Shown: positions 46,427-58,400 of the stretch, in pieces | How the letters are laid out: every line of letters starts with the position of its first letter | Position numbering within the stretch: position 1 is the first letter of the stretch | Assembly: GCA_026874595.1 (NCBI GenBank) | Contig: CM049311.1 | Span: forward strand, 47,371,676-47,435,675 | From: Sipunculus nudus | Lineage: Eukaryota > Annelida > Sipuncula > Golfingiida > Sipunculidae | Direction: 5' to 3' | DNA length: 64,000 bases | Program-made: the position numbers and the translations under genes | The notes under the pieces: generated by a model | What the model was told of the DNA's origin: nothing | Database searches by the model: none | Seen by the model: only the letters and a program-made list of their open reading frames with translations

Positions 46427-49400
46427 CTGCAATCAAATCACAATGTCATGAAAACAGTCTCAAGGAACAAAGTGCAATATCCAATATAATGCCAAACTAA
46501 GTGAAAAAAAGGGTTATAATCATTTTAATATTTTTTTAGTCAAGGAAGCCATTACACTTTACTAAAAACAAAAAGTAGTGGAATAAAAGTTAGTAAAGGA
46601 TGCTTGTTATGCTTATACTAAATATGTAAAATTGCATCAATCATAAGTCATGTTAAAAAAGTTATCAAAATAAAAGAGGCTCATGTAAGAAAGGCTAGTA
46701 TCAATGAATGCCCTGTATCCCCAGACCTTGGCAAGACCTGAGTATCTCTGACAATGTTCAAACATAGGGAATACTGTAAAAGGACAAGGGACCAGGTCTA
46801 CTCTTGACATCAGCAGCATTATTTATTACAAAATAATAAATGATCTCCTGAGACAAGATATCTTCTGCAGAAATACTGAGACACACTGCCCTTTTAGGTC
46901 ACACTTTGTTTATTCAAATTAAATATACCAATATAACAAAATTTCAGATAATTTAACAATTATTATTAAATTATTTTGCATATATGAATCAATGGAATAT
47001 CAAGAATATATGTGCTTAAAGTACATAAACAGTGGGTACCAGAAAAGAAGGTCACAAAGGACTGTTCTTATATTTCTTTACTTCAATAAGAATTTAACTC
47101 ACAAAAAACTGGTTGTTTCCAATATGCAGGAAGTCTTGCGGGGCTGTCCAGCCTGCACGTCCCATGCGAGCCCTCAGGCGGACAGCAGCATGCAGGAAAC
47201 ACAGGTTATGTAAAAACACAGGCAATTCTGACCGTTGTGTCTGCTTCAACATGTCAGCCTCAATCCACGATAAACAGCGGATCATCGTCTCCTTCATGGT
47301 CTGGAATACAAACAAGATTTTCATTATTATACCTGAAACACTTGATAAACACATCATTATACCTGAAACACTTGAAAAACACATCATCATACCTGAAACA
47401 CTTGATAAACACATCATTATACCTGAAACACTTGATAAACACATCATTATACCTGAACACTTCATAAATACATCAGTTACCTGAACACTTTATAAACATA
47501 TCATTATACCTGAAACATTTCATAAAAACATCATTTACCTGACACACTTAATAAACACATCATTATACCTGGAAATACTAAATTCCATATGTCTTTTCAT
47601 ATATATTGTAGGCTGTATGAATGAAAATATTGAATAACTGATAAAATGACAATATTAAACAAGTTCTTCTATCTTTACATAATTCTGGCAAAATCTAATT
47701 ATTTCATCTGCAAGATTAGCACCTCTACCTAGTATACTGAAAGTATCTTTAAAGTGATTATACACAACAAAGTCTGGGCCAGTGTTTGTTGATTACAGAC
47801 TTGTGAAATGGAGCTTAATGGAAAGCTCACAATTGTGTACTTTGCAACATTTATTTGAATTTACCAAGGCATACATACCCTAGGAGTGTCGACCATCAGT
47901 TTGACGGTGGCCTGGAGGAGCCGCACAGGGAGGTCAGAGGTCATGTCAGCTGTGACCCAGCAACGGAAATTTGGATCGACCTGCGTGAGTTCAGTCAGCA
48001 TGGTCTCCAGTAGACTCATGATCCCCGGGGCACTGTGACCATTTTGTAGAAGCAGCCATAAGCCCTGTAGACAATGTATATTTGATGGTACATGGTATGG
48101 ATTCATTTTTATTTGTGAATGCACAATGAAAGGTTTAGCAATGATTTCTGCATACAAAATATACACAGATAATATAAACAAATAACAAGTAAAATGTCAG
48201 ATCTGTAAGAAATGTTAATGCAATAAGATAATAAGAGGACTTCTGTTTCCCTTTAAGGCTAAAATAATTGCTGAAAAGAACATAGAGCTACTGATTGAAA
48301 TACTTAACTGAATTTTGTAAATTTAATAAGAAATGGATGCTGAGTCCATGGTATTGGTCAATGACATATATATATATATATATATATCAAAAGCTCCATC
48401 AACTGCTTGAAACACTAAAATTCAGATACATTAATTTCTATTCTTTGTAAAATATCAAAATGTAAAAGCAAACTTAAGTCTCATTATAATATTTAAATAC
48501 AGTAATATGGAAAAGCCTACAGAGGATCAAAAGCATAGTTCCAGAGACATGACATAATGCTGATATTTTTATTCAATGAAAACCATTTATCTGCAAACAA
48601 CATATAAACTGTAATTTTCCTACACTTACCTAACATTAACATACATATAAATATTGCAAACTGACCTCTTTAGATGCTGTTTGCAGGAACTTTCTGATGG
48701 CCCGCTCTCCAGGCAGGCCAGAGCCACTCAGTGTCACCGTCATTGTGCGACTCTGCTTCCGATTTGCAAACTCAGTGAAGAGCTTCTCCGCACTCTCCCT
48801 TTCAGTCCTATACAACAATAGTATTGGTACCTGTGGTGTGCTTTGCTTTAGGAGAAGAGACAAGTCTGCGGCCAATTCTCCTTGATACCTGAAAGTAAAT
48901 AACAAGCGTGGGAGCAAACCTATCAATCCAATACATATCTACTAAGTATGTTGTCCATACACAGTAAACTCCAGATATGTCAAACTTGCTTAAGTTAAAT
49001 ACCCCTAGGTTCTGCTGCGATACTATTTGATCAAATTTAAATCAAGGGGAGGGCCTTAACACCAATGATACAATAGTAACCATAATGACACACATATGCC
49101 TCTGAACTTAAATAATTATCAATGATTTTGGTTAAATTTTTGCCAATTATTTTATTTAAATTATTACCAACAGCTTTAGCTAAATTAATGCCAAAGATAT
49201 TTGTTAAGTTATTGGCAATAATGAATTTTCTTTATTCAGCTATGGGCCTAATGGAATATCATTATATACAGGACTTAAGCCCAGGAGCAGGCCTTGTTAC
49301 AATTGAAAACTGAAATTTTCCCTTAACATTCATAAATGAGTAACTAACATGGCTGTTCACATCCTCCCTATGATAAAATTCCTGTCTGCATGATATAAAC

Positions 49401-52400
49401 TTATCTGATATCTCACAGTTATACAAATGGATAAATGCTGTTACAATTTTCCAATGACCCTCAAAGCTGTCATGCACTTGGACTGACTTGATTTAAAATG
49501 AGAAAATAAGAAGTATATAAAACATAATATATAACAGAGTATGCGAAATCTGTCGGTCCTGCGGACCTGACCGGCTAGATATCTGAGGGTCCGATAGGAT
49601 CTCTAATTTAGCCGGACCTATTGTCCGCCTAAGAAAAATTTTTGGTTTTGCACAACTGGGTCCACTGGCCTTTTTCCAACGATATCGTTTGATTCAGAGA
49701 CCTATTTTCTTAGATTGTTATAAAGCATGTGTAAAAATATCTGCAGAAACACTTCCACGTGCGTTTTCGTGTTGCTCGTTGCATTAGATCAGCTGACGGG
49801 CACAGAATAAAAACAGTCTTGATACACTACTGCAGTTACGATATCTCTGTAATAGAAGAATTTGCCGAGAATCACACTAATTGTTGTTAGGATCGACAAT
49901 TATTTGTGTGGCAATAACCGTGGTGGCATATTAACCAGAGGTGTCAAGACTAGACAATTCGGTTCCCAAACCATTCACAAGATTTTCACAATTTCGCCAC
50001 GCGGGCAAACACTGCAAAACCAGTTTTCCCACTCGTTTGATGAAATTAGATATAATAATAGGCGCACATTGCACTAAAAATTAGGCAAGTAGCAGTTAAA
50101 CATCAACGAGAGGAAATCCTTTTCATTTGCTCATATATAATGTGAATGTTCATCACATTGGCATAAACAGAGTTCTTTTCGTTATACATATTTGTCAACC
50201 AGCGATGTCAGATTCTATTTTGACACCCAGACAGACCTCGGTGACTGACTGGTGATTTGCCACGCCTACGTTCCTGTGATTGGCTAAGTGAAGACTCCCA
50301 TTAGCCAAAGAGCCAATCAGATAATCATAGTAAGAATCTGCTCATGTGACTTCATTCATAAAATTTTTGGCGGGAATGAGTGTGCGGATATCGGTCACGC
50401 TGTTCGGAAAAAGCTCAGGGTGTCCATGAAACTAATTTTTCAACCAAGACCATAAGGCCCTGAGTAAAATTGGGCATAAAAAGTAAAATTTAATATTGAT
50501 CCTGGCACTGACTAAGTCTAGGACGTGATCATAATCATAAGGTTAAATGTCTGATAAGATAAGAATTACGTAATTTCATGTTAATTTAGTGCCAGGGTTC
50601 TCGGAGCGAATCCTGTCTGTTACCACTGGCTTGAGGTCGTTTCTATTCAGAATTGATTCTGAGTATGATTCTGCGCTAAGTGCAAGTCTGGCCCGGGTAT
50701 TAGAGCGAAATTTTGACTTACGCAGTCAAATTAAATATGTCTGTAATTGTGACACATAAGAATTATAATAAGCTAATATTTTCATCCTTGATTGTTATTT
50801 ATATGTCAATAGACACTGAATAATATTCAAGTTCATTGATTTTATTGAGAAAGGTAAAAAATATAGGTAACAATAACATTTATTTTTGGAAAAGTCAGTT
50901 CACGTCACTATCAACCGCCACATATAAAATATAAACATGTTTACAAATTTGAGAGGATATTCAGTATGGTTATATATTATAGGTGTAATTAACAGGTAAA
51001 ATAATGCAGTTTAAGTTCCAAACCAGGAGTAGGCTGAATAGTGCACGGAAGTCTTGCATACAACTAAATATCTCCGAATATGTTAAAAGAGGTTTGTTTT
51101 ACTGACATTCATAAATTCACAATAAAACTATTGACACTCATTGTTACATATGCTTTCTGCTTGTTACCGTTCACTCAATTTACATACTTCACGGCAGGTC
51201 CTACAGAGATCTGACAGGACCGGCAATAAGTCTTCTGCAGAAGGACCCACTGTCCTGCTGAGGACTGGAAGTTTTCGCAAACTCTGATATAATGTTAAAT
51301 ATAATATTAAATAAAAATTCAATAATTGTAGGATTCCTATTTTTTATTTGAAGAAATGGTTAGTTTCACTTCTACAAATAAACGGCCTTACTTCTTTCCA
51401 AGTACACTTGTTATAAACATTGTGCAGGCCTGAAGAAGTCGATCATTCCTGACAGCTCTCAACACCAGTAGGCGCTGCAGTGGGGTGTATGTCTCGTCAT
51501 TCTTATCGGGAAGTGGTGCAGACTCTGGCAACTCGCTCTCACAAAGGTTCCTCCATTGTGTTTCACGTCCATCTTTTGGCATGCGGTCAAACATTTCCTG
51601 GAACCACTCATAGTGGACTGCCAGGAGCTGCAGGTTTTGGAACTGGGTGTCCAGCATCCAGTCAAAAGGTTTCTTGGCCATCGTTAACTTGGAGTCTGTG
51701 GATTCACAGCCTAAGGCCTTCATGGTAAGAGCACCAAACCCTGGTGATATCAAGTACTCTCTCTCTCCTTGGCCAACACACCCCTGTGAGTCATGTACCT
51801 GCATTGAAAACATAGTACTTAGTGAACAACTGATAATATTATATCTTCTCAGGCTGGTAAAATACTTATTTATTATAAACCGGCTTGTTCAATATTGCCT
51901 AATTCATACTGGCCTGAGAGTGGCATATCAGCAGAACAAGGCTGTCTGATGCCCATTAGAAGACAAAACCCAACAAGCTGGTTTATAATATTTTATTAAA
52001 CGGTCATGCATATTATCAACACAACCATGTATAGTCACACTGTTTTCTCAAAGTACTCAAGTATTAAACACTTCAACAGTGCACATGCCGGCACATTCAT
52101 ACATTCAGGGTCCTACTAACTGTCAGTTTACCAATTATGATGCTTGTCAATTTAATTCTGGAGTTTTTCATGAGTGCACAGTGTTTAATAAGGGTATAAG
52201 CCATATCACCGATGGGCATTGATAAAGAATTTGAATGATGTGTTGTATAACATAATTCAGGGTTTGTATTTTGGTGATAACAACTATGGATGGTTAAATA
52301 ATTGAAATATCAACTGATATGGGTTTATTGAGTAACAGTAAAATGAAAACTGGTACAGCAAAAAAAGAACTTGAAAAACAGCCCAACAAAGATTGTGAGG

Positions 52401-55400
52401 AGCTTCTGAGGTATTTCATGGCATACAAAATGCAGCTGTAATTTGAAGCCTTCTTGTTGGTTTCACCAAAGCAAAGCTGTATTTTTATCTATAAATGCTC
52501 AACTACAGCAATGTTGCTACTGTGTTCCTGTACTGGAATAAAGTAACAGACATTCTTCAAGCCAAAAAGTTCAATCTCGGAGGTTTTTGTTGTCAGACCA
52601 TTTATACCCTCATTATTTAAAGTTACAGTTACTCCCAATTTATTTGAAATTTCTGGTGCTTTTTTACCTCCAGTGCCAGGAGAAGAGAGAAGATGAGGCG
52701 GTCTCTCTCGCACAATGCTCTGGCTGTTGTCACGTAGGAAGCCCAGGTCAGCCGGTCAACCACTGCCTTGATTGAAGCCCTGTGGTTATAACATGCTTTG
52801 TATGAGAAGATGAGTCATGATCATTCAGATATCAGTACATATCCTCATGAACATGAATAACCTCTCTGATCTTTCAATTACAAATCAAGTGTCCCAACCA
52901 TTACACCAGCATGTATTTGCTACGCCCTGTTATTCACTCTTTTATCCTTTAGCATTGACACATTGGTACAAAAATTAGTGATTCTGATATAAAACAGTAC
53001 AAAAGATAATCATTCTGATTTCTTGCAAGTCTCATTATTTTCAGGTGTAGGTATTTGCCCTGTCCTTATCTGTTTTTTCCTGAGTATCAGATGACAGTAA
53101 GTGCTGTCAGTAAAAGCAGGGGGCAGCACTGCTTACCCATGGCTTTATCAAAGAGTCATATAGCAACATTGGCTACCTGCATCAGGGTTACCTGTGAGAA
53201 ACTAGACATTTGATAAGCTTTGGAGTTACTACCTTTCTTGGGAACCACAGAAAAATAATACATTTATATAGAAATTAGTTCAGACAAACAGTTAAATGAA
53301 TTAATGATACATATATCATGATGTGGTTACCTTTCTGAGTGGCTGATGGCGGTGTCAAATATATCCAAGAACTGAGTGAAGCTGATCTGGTAAACTGGGT
53401 TGATCTCTCTCAGATACTGGGCAGCATCAAAACAGACAGCCCCGCGCTGTGAGATGGTACGGTAACTCTCACGGGCACGCTGGATTGCCTCCTCACTGGT
53501 ATCAACCCGGCTTTGACTGAAAGGAAGTGAGTACTCTGTTCAGAAATGATGATTAATGATCTCTTGATTATAATGAAAAATATTTTTAATGCTTAACAAA
53601 ACAGCCAAAAGATGTTTGATTTTGAACAATTTTGAACTTAACCACAGAATGACCCTGCACAAAAAATGTGGTTATTGTTCCTTAATGAAACTAAAAATTC
53701 AAGTAAATAACAGTGATAAGGAAAGGTGTGAAAGAGGTTAATTAAAATTACTAATATCTGTAAAAACATAATATGGTTTAATCAGACTACTTCACCTTTA
53801 TCACTTCCAGGCCTTTACGCTTACCTACCTATGTTTTCATCATACTGCTTCATATTTATAACTCCCAGTCCTTTAAGCTTACCTATCTATTTTCTCATCA
53901 AACTGCTTCACCTTTCTTGCTCCTGTTCCTTTAAGCTTACCTTTCAATGGTTTCATCATACTGCTTCTTGAGCTCAGCCAGGTGCTTAGTGGCTGGCAGA
54001 TCCTGCAGCAGCCTGACATCACTGGACAGTAACTTCAGCATCTGTTCCTCCTGGTGAGTCATCTGATGCATGTTCTCAAGCCTCTCCTGTTACATACAGC
54101 AAAGATGCAAATGCAAGATATAGCTGATTTTTTTTTTAATTTTTGCTAATTCAAAATATACTTTTTTCTATTTTTTTTTCAGCGCTCAGCTGAATTTTTT
54201 TAAATTTTAGCAAATGCAAGATATAGCTGACTTTTTTTTAATTTTTGCAAATTCAAAATATACTTTTTTTTCTATTTTTTATTTAAATTAGCATTTGAAA
54301 AGCTAAGAGGAAATGGCTGTGCTATCAAATAGTAAATAAATATTTGCCAAACTAATACTGTGCATTTTAACAAACTATATCAAAGATGCAGGAGCCTATT
54401 GTTATGGAGTGAGAAAGGGTGTATATGTGACTTAACATATATTTAAAGGAATATTTCAATATTTAAGATCTAAAATTATTCAGAAACAAATAAAGATCAA
54501 TTAAGGTTTCAGTCTGTTCTGATATTCAGACAGAGCCAAAGAATTATTAATGGTCATCAGACAACCAAGTATCTAATGGTAATTCAGTATGTTTGTAGAG
54601 CCTAAATGTACTCTCAAAAATTAGCTCTAAATTGGTTTCTATGATGAGGCAGGCAGATTATGTTTATACGAGTTTGGAAATAGGACTTGTAGGTCAGTCT
54701 ATAACTGGATGTATGTCAGGTCAGACTTGGTATTTTCCATAGAACTTTTGTCCAATCACATCTCACGTAAGTTAGAAAGAACACTTACAACTCTGATGTA
54801 ATTGTGACCTACTTTGAGTCATCCAATAAGGTTTAGCTTTTATGACGAAATGCAGAAATATGGATATGTATGTCTCATGTGTCACGTGAAAGCTCTGTAA
54901 CAAAACTATCTGTAGTGCGCACTGAGAGAGTGAGTCAGGGAGGCTGGGCGGCTCTCTCACAGAGAGAGACTGTTCCAGACCGCTTGCTATTGAATAAAGA
55001 CTTCTGTCATCAAACTGGTCTTGGAACATTGTCAGCCACCAACCTCAGCAACTGCTAGTGATACAGGTGGGGACATCCCCAACCCCACATTGTATCACTA
55101 TCATGATCAAGTATCAAGTATCAGTATTTCAGCAATGTGACAGTAATATGTGCTTAAAATAACCACTCCACTTGGATGTATGAACCCCTGTCAATTAGAA
55201 TCTATAGAATAGTTTAAGGAAGAAAGTCGAGATTAGCTGAAGTATAAAAATAAACATATAATTTATTCACTGAAATAAAATGCTGTGAAAAATTAAAATT
55301 TTCAATTTTCAAATGAGCATGAACTAAATCTGACAAGAAGATACTGCACTGTGTAATACATGAAAATTGTGACCTGAAACCATTTAAAAATGCAATAAGG

Positions 55401-58400
55401 AAAAAAAAAACATGATGGGCCTGAGAGTTATATGAAAGGATACGTTTGACCGACAAAAAATGTGTTAATGTAATTAATAATTCTAAAAACAGGTTAAACA
55501 TATTTCCAAATGCAAATTCAAAACATTTTACTCATGGCTATAATATATCATTTATAAGATTGAACATATTACAATTTACAGCTGTATACTTAAAGTATAG
55601 ATTGAAGAACACTTGCATTAATTCTAAATTTAAGTTTATTCACAATTCTAAATTGCATCATCATTTATCCCTAATCTTGTCAGATAACACCACATTATGC
55701 ATCAAATGTATTTATTTTTTTACCACAAAAATATAACTGATTACAAAAAATAAATATCTGAAAGTAAAACTTGATTCATAATTCACAATTCTAAATTCTC
55801 ATACGTTATAAATTTGTGCATACTGATGGGTTTAATCATAATTTAATTTGTTAAAATTATTAAAAGGAAATTAATTTCTTTAAACATGCTACATTGCCTC
55901 TAGATAAGTCCTTGAATTACTTTCTCAAGCAAAGTTTGGTCTATTAGAGTGAAAAAAGCTTTACAATTAAGAAAATATACTTCAAAAATAACAATTATTT
56001 CATAACACTTGGTCTAATTGGTGTGGGGGGGGGGGGTCGAATGAGAATTACTGTACACCTGTGACAGCAGGGGTGCACAACCAGTGTTGCACTACTAATA
56101 ACAAGCTAGGCGTTGATAACAAATAGAGTACCAACTCTGAGAAGTTATGCCAGGTCTCACATGTCAGTCATGTGTTAATTGCAATTAAGACATGATAAGC
56201 CCATTAACCCTATTGTGCGTCTATTGTATCGTGGTGTCAGGCGCAGCTGCAGCACGTCCTTTGATAAAGCAAGGCTGTTGGATGTTACTTACACAGTTTG
56301 CTGAAGCTTGTCAGGCCGAGAGGGATATATCAAGTAATTGAGCAGTAAGTCACTAGAATAACATTGACCAGAAATATGAATGCGCAGATCATTTGCTTTG
56401 TTAAGATTTATACACAACAGGTATATTCAGAGAGGTCCCATTTTGAGGAATCACTAGAGTGATTTTGGGATAGATGCAGTCACTCTGCATCAATATCTGC
56501 TGTGATACATGATGGACAAGTGGTAAGTTTAAACCTTTTTTCCTTGAATAATTTCAGAATTCTACAATTTCCCATCAGTCTTCACACTTCTGAAAGGTAT
56601 TAATAATTAGCCTTGTTTTATTCTATTCCATGGATAAAAAAATGTTATGATGCCCATGTACGGATGACTTTCATTTTCATATTTTCATATTTTCACTCTG
56701 CATCAATATCTGCTGTGATACATGATGGACAAGTGGTAAGTTTAAACTTTTTTTCCTTGAATAATTTCAGAATTCTACAATTTCCCATCAGTCTACACAC
56801 TTCTGAAAGGTATTAATAATTAGCCTTGTTTTATTCTATTCCATGGATAAAAAAATGTTATGATGCCCATGTACGGATGACTTTCATTTTCATTGATAAC
56901 TGTGAGCCATCGCCCACCGCATCACTGATGGCGTTATTCTCATATTATCACCCATGTTTTCTGCAGCCAAGCGATAGCTCAGGCGTCATTAACATGCTTG
57001 GAGTCTCCGGAAACCAAAGAGCTGTTCCGAAGTCACGCCAAGGGAGGATTCTCTCGCTGTATCAATTAGCTTAGGGCTTATCAGCGGCATCTCTCTGTGC
57101 CTTTGAGCAGCCAGTTTTATGACCCCCATCAACAACATTCAGCGCGGCCAGACTCAGAGTTGGAACTCCATTTGTTATAAACTCCTTGCTAATAAGATTA
57201 CCCAGGCAGGGCTGAAGTGACCAGAAAAGGGATGCCTTGGGATTGACAATGCAAGAAAATACAATAGGGCCTCCAAATAAGAATTCAATTTTTAGCCAAA
57301 TTTTTGAGGTTTTATTTTCAAATTTCAGATTTTGAAGATTAAATCCTTATTTATACATACTGTAAAAATTAAAGCAATAGTGCTTGTAGGGAAAAAAATG
57401 TGCCATGGTCAAAGTTGGGGCAAAATTTAAGGTACTGATTTTATTAAAATGCTAATAACTTAAACAATTTATGAAATTCTGATCTGATTTCTAGTATACA
57501 ATTCAATCTTGATTAAATATATATACAGATATATCCTTAAAAAAAGTCTCTAGCTTCAGCAAGTATCCTGTCAGGTGAGTAAATATATTTCCTGATTTTT
57601 GTCAAATTGCATATGTTTGAGCCCATATCTTCAACAATTTACGCAATACTGATCTAATTTCTGGGATGTACATAGGAAATATGTGCAGAAATGTTTTAAC
57701 AAAACATGAATACATTAACACCAGTGGTTTATAAGTGGCCAGATCTGGAGTGTAACAATAGGTTTTTACATGAAAATGAAGGTTTTCCTTAATTTCTCTT
57801 AGGAACAAAATTGCAGTGATCCAGTTTTCAGCTTGGTAGGAGAACATGGGGACATCTAACCGATGTAGAATTTTGGATTCGTAGGTCAAATCGTTTTAAA
57901 ACATGCCTTGTTTAATAGTCAGCACAAGGGACACAACACAAAGGAAATAAAGATCCAGCTAGACACACTGGTAGGTTTTATTCCAAGATAATAGAAGTGA
58001 TATTGCTCTCATTTCAAACAATAATACTTACTATAAATAATTACTAAACCCCTTTCAAGGACAAACTAATTGTATATGACTACAAGTGCATTCTCTGATA
58101 ATCAAGGATTTTCTAGGACTTTAAAGGCCTTTTTCAGAACAACCAATGCATACAAGGAAATTTCTTGAAACTATCAGGGGAATAACAACCTTATTAACAA
58201 ACAAATACAAAAAATTTATCACTTATCTAATCAATAACCTTGTATCAGGACTATTACTGATACTGACCTGGAGCAAGGCTCTCTTCTCGTCATTGAGTCT
58301 AGACTTCTCATGTGCCATAAAGCGGTCCAGCAGCTGCTCTTCGATACATCGCCTGGTCTTATGGAAGTAGACTACCGTCAGGTAGGCCGCCAGCTCTCGA

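Larger units (their letters stand above)
54087..58267 (-). other. Longest DNHD1 intron in the window
   Basis: A 4.2-kb intron. 54300-56030 is AT-rich with nothing recognisable apart from a C/T-rich, hairpin-prone segment near 54930-54980 (GAGAGA/TCTCTC runs). 56040-57260 is of higher complexity (see separate entries). 57270-58267 is AT-rich, with two weakly related blocks around AATTTCTGG/ATTTCTAG and CAATACTGATCT-like phrases. Confidence 0.5.

Noticed and set aside
47113-47484. 123-codon frames on both strands with 10-residue peptide repeats
   Set aside because: They come from the 30-bp minisatellite (period divisible by 3) next to exon 47300-47103. The repeated peptides are not part of the spliced protein.
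56613-57074. Two + strand frames starting with the same 23 residues
   Set aside because: The identical start comes from the 213-bp tandem duplication. The frames are AT-driven and have no homology that I recognise.
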